From Dehalococcoidia bacterium (GTDB lineage: Bacteria; Chloroflexota; Dehalococcoidia; Tepidiformales; Tepidiformaceae): 64,000 nt of DNA. The notes beneath the pieces are model-generated. The model was not told the DNA's origin and did not search any database. It saw only the letters and a list, made by a program, of their open reading frames with translations. The position numbers were made by a program, and so were the translations under genes. Location of the stretch: positions 186,001 to 250,000 of the forward strand of contig JAJDYW010000041.1 of NCBI GenBank assembly GCA_022824925.1. Reading direction: 5' to 3'. This document shows positions 15,165 through 24,112 of this stretch, one piece after another; position 1 is the stretch's first letter; the number at the start of each line of letters is the position of its first letter.

Positions 15165-16361
15165 ATGGCAGCAGAGCCTTACACGGTCCATCTTCCGGAC
15201 GAGGTGCTGGAGGATCTGCGCCGGCGGCTGGTGAGCGCACGCTTCCCGCAGGACTTCGCCAACGACGACTGGGGCTACGGGGTCAACGGGGCGTACCTGC
15301 GGGAGCTGGTCGACTACTGGATCGAGGAGTACGACTGGCGGGCGGTGGAGCGCGAGATCAATGCCTTCGCGAACTACCGGACGGAGATCGAGGGCGTCCC
15401 CATCCACTTCATCCACGAGCGGGGGAAGGGTCCGGACCCGAAGCCGCTCATCCTCTCGCACGGCTGGCCCTGGTGCTTCTGGGATTTCCACGAGCTGATC
15501 GGTCCGCTGACCGACCCGGCCGGCCACGGCGGCGACGAGCGAGACGCCTTCGATGTCGTGCTGCCCTCGCTGCCGGGCTTCGGGTTCTCCGCGCCGCACA
15601 GCGTTCCGGGAATCAACTACTGGCGCACGGCCGACCTCTGGGTGGAGCTGATGGGCGACGTGCTCGGGTACGACCGCTTCTTCGCCCACGGGGGCGACTG
15701 GGGGAACCTGATCACGGCCCAGCTCGGGCACAAGTACGCGGACCGCGTCGACGCGATCCACATCACGGGGGCGATCCCGCTGACGGTACTGGCGGACCCG
15801 GAGGGGACCGGGCTGCTCGGCCGGCGCACGACCACGCCGGAGCAGGCCGCCCGCAACCCCGACCTGGTCGAGCCGGGGGTGCTGCGTCCGCGACCGGGGA
15901 GCGCGCACGCGGTCGTGCAGGTGAACGAGCCGCAGACGATCTCGTACGCGCTGCACGACTCGCCCGTGGGGCTGTGCGCCTGGATCCTCGACCGGCGCTA
16001 CTGGTGGAGCGACAACGACCGGGGCGATCACGCGGTCGAGCAGGCGTTCTCGAAGGACCACCTGCTGACGCTGATGATGCTGTACTGGGCGACGGGCGCG
16101 TACGTGACCTCGGCGCGGTATTACGCGGAGGTGGTGAAGAACCCCTGGCGGCCGTCGCACGACCGGCAGCCGGTGGTGGAGGCGCCGACGGGGATCACGT
16201 TCATGGCGCAGGACATGACCTCGCAGGGGCGGGGCTGGACGGAGGGTTACTACAACCTGGTCTGGACGCGGGCGCGGGACCGGGGCGGGCACTTCGCGGC
16301 GGCGGAGCGTCCGGCGGAGATCGTGGAGGACATCCGGGAGTCGCTGCGGCCGTACCGGTAG
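15165..16361 (+). CDS. Epoxide hydrolase (EHN N-terminal domain, alpha/beta hydrolase)
   Basis: 398 residues. N-terminal EHN domain (about 5-110) with LPDEVLEDLRRRLVSARFP; then the alpha/beta-hydrolase core with oxyanion loop LSHGWPWCFWDF, nucleophile elbow AHGGDWGNLI (Asp), and the C-terminal catalytic His in DRGGHFAAAERP. It opens epoxides to diols in the cytosol. TAGTCT and a GGGAGGG site lie upstream. Flanked on both sides by copies A and B of the dispersed repeat. Confidence 0.85.
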   Translation: MAAEPYTVHLPDEVLEDLRRRLVSARFPQDFANDDWGYGVNGAYLRELVDYWIEEYDWRAVEREINAFANYRTEIEGVPIHFIHERGKGPDPKPLILSHGWPWCFWDFHELIGPLTDPAGHGGDERDAFDVVLPSLPGFGFSAPHSVPGINYWRTADLWVELMGDVLGYDRFFAHGGDWGNLITAQLGHKYADRVDAIHITGAIPLTVLADPEGTGLLGRRTTTPEQAARNPDLVEPGVLRPRPGSAHAVVQVNEPQTISYALHDSPVGLCAWILDRRYWWSDNDRGDHAVEQAFSKDHLLTLMMLYWATGAYVTSARYYAEVVKNPWRPSHDRQPVVEAPTGITFMAQDMTSQGRGWTEGYYNLVWTRARDRGGHFAAAERPAEIVEDIRESLRPYR

Positions 16362-16430
16362 AAGAGCGGCGGCGGTGCCGCCTGAGGAGAGCGCCGCGCT
16401 CCGCTTCGCTGCGCCCGGCTGAGTGGGGCG
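16362..16430 (+). repeat. Dispersed intergenic palindromic repeat, copy B
   Basis: Begins AGAGCGGCGGCGGTGCCGCC directly after the epoxide hydrolase stop. Same order of blocks as copy A, with a few substitutions. Both copies are followed by a CCACCGACCACC-type tract. Confidence 0.7.
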
Positions 16431-16500
16431 TTGGCGAACGGCGTGTGCCTGTCCGGGGGTGGGGTACCGACCACCGGTCACCAGCCACCGACCACCAGGT

Positions 16501-16576
<76 letters not shown>

Positions 16577-16591
16577 GTTCCGCCTCCAATA

Positions 16592-17197
16592 CTAGCTCGC
16601 TTCGCCCGGTGGCTCGACCACGGCGGCGCGGGCGGCCTCGAGGGCGGTAACGCGCGCCTCGAGGCGGGCGATACGGTCCTCGAGGGCGGTGCGGGTCTGG
16701 ACCTCCTCGAAGCGGGCGACCTGCTCGAGGAAGCGCTCCCAGCGGCCGGATTCGGCGCGGATGAGGGCGGGGCAGTTCTTCCCGGTCCAGTGGTTGTGCT
16801 GGACGATGCCCTCGTAACCGTGGCCATCGAGGCGCAGGCGGGCGGTGAGCCAGGCGGCGTTGAGGTCGGCGACGGCCTCGTCGATGCCCTCGTGCATGCA
16901 GATCTCGAGGCCGATGGAGGTGGTGTTGCCGGGGCCGCCCGCGCCGTCGCCGGCGTGCCAGCCCTGCTCGCCCCAGTCGAGGGACTGCCAGACCTCGCGG
17001 TCGTCGATGGTGGCGTGCCAGGAGTAGGGCGCCTCGCGTGCCATCCAGCGGGCGTGGGCGTGGGCGTTGGCGGTGGGCCGCGGGTTGCCGGTCTGGTGGA
17101 TCGTGATGAAGGCGGCGAGCCCGCCGGCGAAGGGACGGTCGGGGCGGTTCTCGGTGCGGGTCAGCAGGAGCTGGTGGACGGGCGGGGGCGTGAACAT
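16592..17197 (-). CDS. N-acetylmuramoyl-L-alanine amidase-like protein with C-terminal coiled coil
   Basis: 201 residues. Amidase_2/PGRP fold: FITIHQTGNP (first zinc His), SWHATIDDREVWQSLDW, GLEICMHEG, and VQHNHWTGKNCPALI with the second His and the Cys ligand, as in phage and spore endolysins. The C-terminus LEDRIARLEARVTALEAA is a short coiled coil instead of a wall-binding domain. No signal peptide is seen, which is typical of endolysins; no other phage genes are present. It would cut the muramic acid-alanine bond in peptidoglycan. Confidence 0.8.
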   Translation of the reverse strand: MFTPPPVHQLLLTRTENRPDRPFAGGLAAFITIHQTGNPRPTANAHAHARWMAREAPYSWHATIDDREVWQSLDWGEQGWHAGDGAGGPGNTTSIGLEICMHEGIDEAVADLNAAWLTARLRLDGHGYEGIVQHNHWTGKNCPALIRAESGRWERFLEQVARFEEVQTRTALEDRIARLEARVTALEAARAAVVEPPGEAS

Positions 17198-17280
17198 GGC
17201 GGGAGGGTGGCGGAAGGAGGCGGGAAGCGGCGAGGGGCGGTTGTCACGGTCGCCACGACTCCCGGCATGGGCGGCGGGGG

Positions 17281-19208
17281 TCAGGGGTGCTCGCGGCCCA
17301 GGGCGGCGCCGATGCGTCGCCAGAAGACCGTCGCGAGGACACCGACCACACCCAGGACGACCACGAGCAGGGCGTTGCGCGCGACGTTGTTGGCGGCTTC
17401 ATCGACGGTTGAGTCGGCGATGTCGAGCAGCTTGTCGGTGAGAGCCTCGGACGTGTTGGGGAAGCGCGAGTCGGGATCGGCGACGGCCTCCTCGCGGACC
17501 TCATCGAACACCGCGTCGGAGGTCGACTGCGCGACGGGCCAGAAGAGCGCCGCGAGCACGGCCCCCGAGAGCAGCAGCGTTCCCGCCGCCCAGGCGAAGC
17601 GGCCGCGCCAGCCCCTCCCGCCAAGGAACGCGACGAGGAGCAGGACCACGGCGGCGATCAGGGCCGGGATCCACAGGTCGTTCGACCCCAGGCCGACGGC
17701 ATCGCGGGCCTCTCCCAGCGCCTCCTCCAGGCCCTCCGGGGACTCGGCGGAGGCGTCGAGGACGAAGCCGCTGGAGAGCACGAGGCGAGCGTCCTGGACC
17801 AGGTCGTAGGCGTCGCCGTCCAGGTCGGCGCGCAGGTCGTCGCCGGAATACGTCCAGCCCTCGGCGAAGAGCTCGCGGATGTCGTCGAGGGCGGTGAGGG
17901 CGTCCGGCCCGCCGTCGCGCTCGAGGCCCTCGCGCAGGTCCTGCTCGGTGTAGGTCACCGCGTCCGGGATGCGGTCCAGGACCGATTCGCCGATGGCGGA
18001 GACGATGGCGGGGCGGCCAGGGCGACGATGTCGGCGGCGGGGACGTCCCACGGGATGCAGGATGGGAGATCCTGCTGAAGCTCCGCTCGGGCGTCCGCGC
18101 TCTCGTCGGCGTTGGTGCAGTCGGGCAGATCACGCAGGGCGCTCCGCAGCGAGGCGTTGGCCGTCGCCGTCAGCGCAAGCAGGACGTCCGGCTTGGCGGC
18201 GTCCAGCGCGAAGGTCGTGGCGAATCCATCGGTCCGGGCGGTGACGTACGCGCCGACATCGCCGGCGAGCAGGGCGACCTGCGCGTCCAGCCACTCCCCG
18301 GCGACGGCATTTCGCACGGCGTCGAGGACCTCGGCGCGGGTGAGCACGATGCCGTAGGGAAGCGTCGTGACCTCGGCAAGGGACTCCCGCGTGGCCGGCT
18401 CGATGACGTTGGCGTAGGCGACATCGAAGGCGTCGGCCTCGGCGACAATCGCCTCGATCTCGGCGGCGGCCGCTTCGGCGCCTGCCTCGTCGACACGTAT
18501 CTGGACCGCCAGCAAGTCGGTGCGGCCGGCGGCGTAGTCAACGACGGCGACGCCCGCCCGCTCGACCTCCCCGGCCATCCACCCTGGGGTAGCCACGCGG
18601 GTGAAGACGCGCACGAGGCTGCCCCCCTCCTCGCGGCTGTCGCCCCGGAGGATCGCGGTCCAGGCCGAGCCTTCCGTGTCGGCGGGGAGCCCCTCGTCGA
18701 CCCAGCGCGCGAAGACGGGCGTCAGCTCCCGATCGAGGAGGCGCTCATACGCGCCCGTGTCGCGGAACAGCCCGGTCAGCTCGACCACGAGGGCGTTCAG
18801 GTGGGCAGCCGCGTCGACGCGGACGACGACCTCGTCCTCCTTCCCCGTTACGTACGCCATCGTCGCGTCGATGGCGGGTGCGAGGAGCGCTTCGAGGTCC
18901 TCGGGCGGAAGGGCGCGGCGGATGGCGTCGGCGACCTGCTGCGGGGTCAGCCCGGAGGCAGCCAGCGGGTTCTCCTCGAAGTCGTCGCCGAACTCGCCGG
19001 GGTCGAGCGCCCACGCGTCCTCGAGCAGGGCGAGCGCCAGGTCATCGACGACGAACGTGTAGGCGTCCGCCTCCTCCAGCTGCTCGGAGAGGAACTCCGG
19101 TCGGGCGAGCGTGTCGCTCACCGCCACCACCAGGAGCGTCACGCCGAGTACCAGCAGGAAGAGGAGCCCGAGCAGGACGGCGCCGGCGCGGCGAAACAAG
19201 ATGCCCAC
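17281..19208 (-). pseudogene. Membrane protein of unknown family, split by a frameshift
   Basis: Two frames read one protein of about 640 residues. The first part (from GTG 19208) has a membrane anchor GAVLLGLLFLLVLGVTLLVV and a long acidic external region. The second part (17281 to about 18020) continues as AIVSAIGESVLDRIPDAVTY and ends with three hydrophobic segments, including LWIPALIAAVVLLLVAFLGG and NALLVVVLGVVGVLATVFW. The join is in a C/G run near 18012-18020, where one base appears lost. It may be a real null allele or a homopolymer error. I do not recognise the family. Confidence 0.65.
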
Positions 19209-19328
19209 GGGTCCATGGTGGGTCAGGGAACGTGAGCGCACCAGCGGGGGAGGGAAGGAGTGGTGCAGGTTGGCCGGGGGGTTGGTGTTTGATAATGGAG
19301 CACAGGAGCGAGCTCGTGGAGGGCTGGC

Positions 19329-19682
19329 ATGCCAACTTCCATGCTGAAGATTGAGTCGCCGGCGGCGGTGCACGTCACCGTCACTGACGCGTGCCTCTCG
19401 GCTGAGCTTGCCGACGGCCGCAGCATCTCAGTTCCGCTGGGCTGGTTTCCGAGGCTGGTCCACGGCACAGCCGAAGAGCGGAACAACTGGGACCTCTCCG
19501 GCGATGGCGCCCACATCCACTGGCCGGACCTCGACGAGGACATTAGCGTCGAAGGACTCGTCGCAGGCTGGCCTTCACGCGAGACGGAAGAGTCCCTCAA
19601 CCGCTGGCTGGCGGCGAAGGAAGCCGGGCGCCCACTGGCACTCTACGAACTGAATCGCCCAGGGGATGGCGAGAGCGGCTAG
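19329..19682 (+). CDS. DUF2442 domain protein
   Basis: 117 residues. VHVTVTDACLSAELADGRSISVPLGWFP (in parts), RNNWDLSGDGAHIHWPDLDEDISVEGLVAG is the DUF2442 pattern throughout, with a short charged C-terminal extension. DUF2442 proteins are small, often encoded next to toxin-antitoxin or DUF4160 genes; none is adjacent here. GGAGGG lies before the start and GATAAT about 35 bases upstream. Lower GC than its neighbours. Confidence 0.8.
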   Translation: MPTSMLKIESPAAVHVTVTDACLSAELADGRSISVPLGWFPRLVHGTAEERNNWDLSGDGAHIHWPDLDEDISVEGLVAGWPSRETEESLNRWLAAKEAGRPLALYELNRPGDGESG

Positions 19683-19687
19683 CCCTC

Positions 19688-20629
19688 TCAGTCGGCCAGC
19701 GCCACCGCAGCGGCCCCCAGCAGTCCCGCGTCCTCGCCGAGGGTGCTCGTGCGGACGGGGGTGCTGGAGGCGGGGCCGTAGGCGAGGGACGCCATGGCCG
19801 CGCGGAGGGGGTCGAGGAGGAGGTCGCCCATGCCGAGGAGGCCGCCGGAGAGCGTGACGGCGTCGGGGTTGAGGACGTTCACGATGCTCCCGAGCCCGAT
19901 GCCGATCGTGTGACCGCCGTTGCGGATCTCGGCGATGGCGGCCGCCTCCCCGCGACGGGCGGCCTCGGCGAGGTGGCCGGCCGTGGCGGGGCGGCCCGCA
20001 GCAACCTCCGCGAGGATCGGGGCGGATCCGGACTCGACGAGCCGCTGCGCGCGCCGCCCGAAGGCGACACCCCCGGCAATCGCTTCGAGGCACCCGCGCG
20101 CGCCACAGCCGCAGGGCGGCCCCGCGGGGTCGAGCACGATGTGGCCGATCTCGCCCGCCAGCCCCTGCGCCCCCCGGTAGAGGCGGCCATCGACGACGAG
20201 GCCGCCGCCGATGCCGGTCCCGAGGGTGGCGTGGAGGAGGTGGCGCGTCCCCCGGCCGGCACCGAAGCGGTGCTCGCCGAGGGCCGCCGCGGAGGCATCA
20301 TTCTCGATGGAGACGGGGATGCCGAGGCGCTCGGAGAGGGGCGCCGTGAGGGCGAGGTTTCGGAAGGCGGGGATGTTCGGGGAAACCATGACCCTGCCGC
20401 CCTCCGCGTCGATGAGGCCGGCGACGGCGAGGGAGGCGGCGTCGGGCTGGGTGGCGGCCCCCTCGCGGACCGCCCCGAGGAGCTCGCCGATGCGCTCGAG
20501 CACGTCCGCGGGGGAGGCGTCGGGGGTGGAGGCGACCTCGTGGCGGACGAGCACCTCGCCCGCATCGTCGACGAGGGCGGCGCGCAGGTTCGTCCCGCCG
20601 AAGTCGCCGGCGATGACGGTGCGGGTCAT
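19688..20629 (-). CDS. ROK-family sugar kinase, probable glucokinase
   Basis: 313 residues. N-terminal ATP motif GDFGGTNLRAALVD, catalytic ENDASAAALGEH, the ROK signature GTGIGGGLVVDGRLYRG, and the zinc motif CGCGARGCLEAIAGG. It phosphorylates glucose or a related sugar with ATP in the cytoplasm. No DNA-binding N-terminus is present, so it is a kinase rather than a ROK repressor. Leaderless-type TACAGT six bases before the start. Confidence 0.88.
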   Translation of the reverse strand: MTRTVIAGDFGGTNLRAALVDDAGEVLVRHEVASTPDASPADVLERIGELLGAVREGAATQPDAASLAVAGLIDAEGGRVMVSPNIPAFRNLALTAPLSERLGIPVSIENDASAAALGEHRFGAGRGTRHLLHATLGTGIGGGLVVDGRLYRGAQGLAGEIGHIVLDPAGPPCGCGARGCLEAIAGGVAFGRRAQRLVESGSAPILAEVAAGRPATAGHLAEAARRGEAAAIAEIRNGGHTIGIGLGSIVNVLNPDAVTLSGGLLGMGDLLLDPLRAAMASLAYGPASSTPVRTSTLGEDAGLLGAAAVALAD

Positions 20630-20635
20630 GGCGGC

Positions 20636-20641
20636 ACTGTA
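20636..20641 (-). promoter_or_regulatory. -10 hexamer TACAGT, leaderless type
   Basis: Ends six bases before the ATG of the ROK kinase (20629). Confidence 0.55.
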
Positions 20642-20695
20642 CGCGAGGCCCGGCCTCCGCTGGACACGTCCCGCGTGCGCCCGCACCCTTCGCGC

Positions 20696-21115
20696 ATGGA
20701 ACGCTGGCAGGTGCGGCTGCTGGAGGACGAGCGCTCGGGCGTGCTGGGCACGATCGCGCGGAGCGGCCTGCCGCAGCTCGTGCCGGTCTGCTACGCACTC
20801 GTCGGGGACGCCATCGCCGTCGCCATCGATGAGAAACCGAAGCGGGGCGCGACGCTCGCGCGCGTCCGCAACATCGAGCGCGACCCGCGCGCGACCCTCC
20901 TGGTCGACCACTACGAGGAGCGCTGGGAGCGGCTGGCCTGGCTGCGGCTGGAGGGCGACGCGGACATCGTGGAACGGGGTTCGGACTGGCCGGAAGCGCT
21001 CGAGGCGCTGCGGCGGCGCTATCCCCGCTACCGGTCGATGGCGCTCGAGGAGCTGCCCGTCATTCGGCTGCGGCCCGCTCGCGTGGTGGGCTGGCGCTGG
21101 CAGGATACGGACTGA
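20696..21115 (+). CDS. PPOX-class F420-dependent oxidoreductase
   Basis: 139 residues with the split-barrel pattern LEDERSGVLGTIARSGLPQLVPVCYALVG (in parts), IDEKPKRGATLARVRNIERDPRATLLVDHY (in parts) and RLRPARVVGWRW. This is the F420-binding branch known from mycobacterial Rv0121-like proteins, which reduce biliverdin or other substrates or act in F420 salvage. Start shared in a 67-base divergent region with the ROK kinase. It precedes another F420-type enzyme at 21154. Confidence 0.8.
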   Translation: MERWQVRLLEDERSGVLGTIARSGLPQLVPVCYALVGDAIAVAIDEKPKRGATLARVRNIERDPRATLLVDHYEERWERLAWLRLEGDADIVERGSDWPEALEALRRRYPRYRSMALEELPVIRLRPARVVGWRWQDTD

Positions 21116-21153
21116 CGAACGGACGCGAGCCCGGAGGGCGAGAGGGGAACACC

Positions 21154-22113
21154 ATGCGAATCGGACTGATGGTCGAGGGGCAGAACGACCTCACGTGGGA
21201 GCGCTGGCTGCACATCGCCGACCTGACGGAGCGGCTGGGGCTGGCCTCGCTGTTCCGCTCGGACCACTACTTCACGGGGAACCGCCAGCTACAGTCGCTG
21301 GAGGCGTGGTTGTCGTTCGCGGCCATCGCGCGGGAGCCGCACTCCTACCGGTTCGGGGCGCTGGTCACGCCGATCACGTTCCGGCGGCCGGTGAACGACG
21401 CACGCATGGCGGCGCAGGTCGACCTGCTGAGCGGGGGGCGCTTCGTGCTGGGGCTGGGGGCCGGCTGGAACGAGGCCGAGCACCGCGCCTACGGCATCCC
21501 CTTCCCCCCGACGAAGGAGCGCTTCGACCGGCTGGAGGAGGCAGTGCAGCTCACGCGCGCGCTCTGGACGCAGGACCCGGCTTCGTTCGAAGGCGAGCAC
21601 TACCGGCTCGAGGAGGCGGGCTACAAGTCGAAGCCGGCGGAGGGCCGGCCGCCGCTGCTCATCGGCGGGGCGGGGGAGCGGCGGACCCTGCGCATCGCGG
21701 CGCAGTACGCGGACGAGTGGAACTGCGTGACCGTGAACGAGCCGGAGGGGTACGCGCACAAGGTGAGCGTGCTGGAGCGGCACTGCGAGGATGTGGGGCG
21801 CGACCCGGCGACGATCTTCCGGTCGATGATGGTGTTCCCCGTGGCGGCCCCGAACGAGGCCGCGCTCAGGGCGGTCACGGCGAAGACGATGGCGCACTTC
21901 GGGCTGGACCCCGACGCCTCGCCGCGCGTCATGATCGACCGCATGGAGGGCCGCGGCATCCTCAGCGGGACAACCGACGAGGTGGTCGACAAGCTCGGGC
22001 GCCTGGCGGAGCTCGGGCTGCAGGAGATGGTCCTGCAGCACATGGACTTCGACTCGGACGAGGCCCCGGAGTACTTCGCCTCCGAGATCGCGCCGCAGGT
22101 GGCCGACCTGTAG
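21154..22113 (+). CDS. Luciferase-like F420-dependent oxidoreductase
   Basis: 319 residues. Complete LLM fold: MRIGLMVEGQNDLTWERW, SLFRSDHYFTG, YRFGALVTPITFRRP, GGRFVLGLGAGWNEAEHRAYG, then PPLLIGGAGERRTLRIAAQYADEWN (in parts). The GAGWNEAEHRAYG block is typical of the F420-dependent subgroup (TIGR03560-like). AGAGGGG lies before the ATG. Probably transcribed with the PPOX gene 38 bases upstream, giving a two-gene F420 unit. Confidence 0.87.
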   Translation: MRIGLMVEGQNDLTWERWLHIADLTERLGLASLFRSDHYFTGNRQLQSLEAWLSFAAIAREPHSYRFGALVTPITFRRPVNDARMAAQVDLLSGGRFVLGLGAGWNEAEHRAYGIPFPPTKERFDRLEEAVQLTRALWTQDPASFEGEHYRLEEAGYKSKPAEGRPPLLIGGAGERRTLRIAAQYADEWNCVTVNEPEGYAHKVSVLERHCEDVGRDPATIFRSMMVFPVAAPNEAALRAVTAKTMAHFGLDPDASPRVMIDRMEGRGILSGTTDEVVDKLGRLAELGLQEMVLQHMDFDSDEAPEYFASEIAPQVADL

Positions 22114-22116
22114 GGG

Positions 22117-22761
22117 CTACTCGGGCGTGTAGTCAACCCCGAGCCTGGCGAGCTCCTGGACGAGCACCTCTTCGACGATGAGCCCGGCCCCGGAAGCGCG
22201 CACGATGCCGTCGGCGTCGATGAAGAACGTGGTGGGCATGCCGGGGATGCGGTAGTGAACCGCAACGGCGCCGTCGACATCGAGGACGGCCGGGTACTTC
22301 GCCACGAAAACGTCGAGCAGGCCGACGGCCTGGCCGGCGTCCTCCTGAAGGTTCACGCCGAGGAAGACGACCTCGCCGTCGAGGGCCTCGTAGGCCTTCT
22401 GGAAGTCGGGGATCTCGCGGCGGCAGGGGCCGCACCAGCTCGCGTACCAGTTGAGGACGACGGGCTTGCCGCGAAAGTCGGAGAGGCGCACGACGAGCTC
22501 GGGGTTGCGCGCGTTCACGAGGGCGAAGTCGGGGGCGAGCTCGCCGACCTCGGGCGGGTGGGAGTCGATGACGCCGGTCTCGCGTCCGGCGACGCCCATC
22601 AGGTTCACGTCGTCGCTGAGGGGCGCCGCGGCCTCGTCCTCGTCGCCGCCGCCGAAGGCGAAGTACCAGACGGCGAAGCCCGCAACCACCGCGATGACGG
22701 TCGCGAGAGCGGCATAGCCGCCGTACCGCCTCACTGCGCCACCGCTCTCCTCTTCGGCCAT
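22117..22761 (-). CDS. Membrane-anchored TlpA/ResA-type thioredoxin
   Basis: 214 residues. One N-terminal membrane anchor (about 16-35, YAALATVIAVVAGFAVWYFAF), a short linker, then a thioredoxin domain with active site NWYASWCGPCRREIPDF and cis-proline MPTTFFID. It faces outside and reduces disulfides, for example in cytochrome c maturation. Here the motif is CxxC, unlike the selenocysteine oxidoreductase at 669. GAGGTG precedes the ATG. Confidence 0.88.
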   Translation of the reverse strand: MAEEESGGAVRRYGGYAALATVIAVVAGFAVWYFAFGGGDEDEAAAPLSDDVNLMGVAGRETGVIDSHPPEVGELAPDFALVNARNPELVVRLSDFRGKPVVLNWYASWCGPCRREIPDFQKAYEALDGEVVFLGVNLQEDAGQAVGLLDVFVAKYPAVLDVDGAVAVHYRIPGMPTTFFIDADGIVRASGAGLIVEEVLVQELARLGVDYTPE

Positions 22762-22840
22762 CGGTCACCTCGCCCCGCTATCGTGCCACCGGGGAGGGGC
22801 TGGCGCGACGGGAGGAGGAAGGGCGGCGTAAGCGCCCCGG

Positions 22841-23827
22841 TCAGGCGGGGGCGTCGTCGGGGGCCGGCCGCTCGCGCCGGGGCTCCTCATCGTCGTAGTG
22901 GAAGACCAGCCCGCGGATCATGCGCCAGACGAACTCGCGGAAGGTCTGGCGGGGAAGGTCGTCGGGGCGATCGAAGTCGCCCCGGTGGACGGCCGGGTAG
23001 GCGGCGGAAATTTCGGCGCCGAAGAGCAGGGTGTTGGCGCTGAGGAAGACGAGGAAGAGGAAGGCGATGACGGCGCCGAGCGAGCCGAAGACGAGGTCGT
23101 AGCGGCTGAAGTGTTCCAGGTAGATGCCGAAGGCGACCTTGACGACCTCGAAGGCCACGGCCGCGAGCAGGGCGCCCGGCCAGACGTGCCGCAGCCGCAC
23201 GTGGGTCGCGGGGACCAGCCAGTAGAGCAGCGCGAAGGCCACGAACGAGAGCACGGCCGGGACGACGAACGCGGCGACGGCCCAGCCGAAGCCGAGCGTA
23301 TCGGCGAGGGCACCGAGCCCGCGCGTGTCCTCAACCCCTTCGCGGGCGACGCGCAGGGTGGTGGTGGCGCCGAGGGAGGCGAGGAAGATGACGCCGAGGA
23401 GGGCCATCATCCCGAAGTCGACGAGTTTCTGGCGGATGAAGGGCCGTCTCCCGGAGAGGTCGAAGGCGATGTCGAGGGAGCGGCGGATAACGGCGAACAT
23501 GGCGCTCGCGGCCCAGGCCAGGCCGATGAGGCCGAGGATGCCGAGGACGCCGCTGGAAGCGCCGGTCAGCTCGCGGACGGCATCCTCGACGTTGCCGGCG
23601 CCCTCGCTGTCGACGGGGAGGAGGCCGGTCAGTTCGTCGACAAGGCGGCGTTCGATGTCGCTGTCCTGGAGGAGGAAGCCGAGGATGCCGATGGAGAAGA
23701 TCACGAGGGGAAAGAGGGAGAAGAGGACGTAGTAGGAGATGGCGGCGGCCATCTGCGGGCAGTTGTCGTCGACGAACCCGAGGATGGAGTGCTTGGTCAG
23801 CAGCCAGAGGCGCCGGGGGGACAGCAT
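22841..23827 (-). CDS. YihY/BrkB-family integral membrane protein
   Basis: 328 residues with about six membrane segments. The family start is clear: DDNCPQMAAAISYYVLFSLFPLVIF (in parts), then AWAASAMFAVIRRSLDIAF and LLYWLVPATHVRLRHVWPGAL, LVFGSLGAVIAFLFLVFLSANTLLFGAEI (in parts). Family function is uncertain (formerly called RNase BN in error). ATG 23827 is chosen over a GTG nine bases upstream because a TACAGT box ends seven bases before it. Confidence 0.85.
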   Translation of the reverse strand: MLSPRRLWLLTKHSILGFVDDNCPQMAAAISYYVLFSLFPLVIFSIGILGFLLQDSDIERRLVDELTGLLPVDSEGAGNVEDAVRELTGASSGVLGILGLIGLAWAASAMFAVIRRSLDIAFDLSGRRPFIRQKLVDFGMMALLGVIFLASLGATTTLRVAREGVEDTRGLGALADTLGFGWAVAAFVVPAVLSFVAFALLYWLVPATHVRLRHVWPGALLAAVAFEVVKVAFGIYLEHFSRYDLVFGSLGAVIAFLFLVFLSANTLLFGAEISAAYPAVHRGDFDRPDDLPRQTFREFVWRMIRGLVFHYDDEEPRRERPAPDDAPA

Positions 23828-23834
23828 CGCTTCC

Positions 23835-23840
23835 ACTGTA
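23835..23840 (-). promoter_or_regulatory. -10 hexamer TACAGT, leaderless type
   Basis: Ends seven bases before the ATG at 23827 of the YihY-like gene. Confidence 0.55.
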
Positions 23841-23913
23841 GGCGCGCGTGCAAGCGCAGGCCAAGGTGGGGAGTGCTAGAGTGAAGTCCCGAACGAGCGC
23901 GAGAGGGAAGGCT

Positions 23914-24108
23914 GTGGGGTCCGAGATCATCTTCGAGGTCAGCGAGGACGAGGTTGACGGGGGGTACTCCGCCAGCGCGGTCGGCTACGGCATCCACACC
24001 CAGGGGGAGACGCTCGACGACGTCCGGGCGAACGTGCGCGAAGCTGTCGAGTGCTTCTTCGACGAGGGGATGGACCGCCCCGCGCTGATCCGCCTGATAC
24101 GGCAGTAA
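23914..24108 (+). CDS. HicB-like (DUF1902-type) small protein
   Basis: 64 residues from GTG 23914, which has GAGAGGGA upstream; the frame is open back to 23848. FEVSEDEVDGGYSASAVGYGIHTQG followed by TLDDVRANVREAVECFFDEG is the partial-RNase-H fold of HicB-type antitoxins. No HicA double-stranded-RNA-binding toxin is adjacent, so it is a solitary antitoxin-like gene. Convergent with the CoA-transferase, four bases apart. Confidence 0.6.
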   Translation: MGSEIIFEVSEDEVDGGYSASAVGYGIHTQGETLDDVRANVREAVECFFDEGMDRPALIRLIRQ

Positions 24109-24112
24109 GCCC

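Noticed and set aside
12693..16481. A 1262-residue open frame on the minus strand
   Set aside because: Runs antisense through the MMPL and epoxide hydrolase genes and shows only low-complexity composition.
16592..17197. Part of a prophage lysis module
   Set aside because: No holin, structural or integrase genes nearby, though a tRNA is adjacent.
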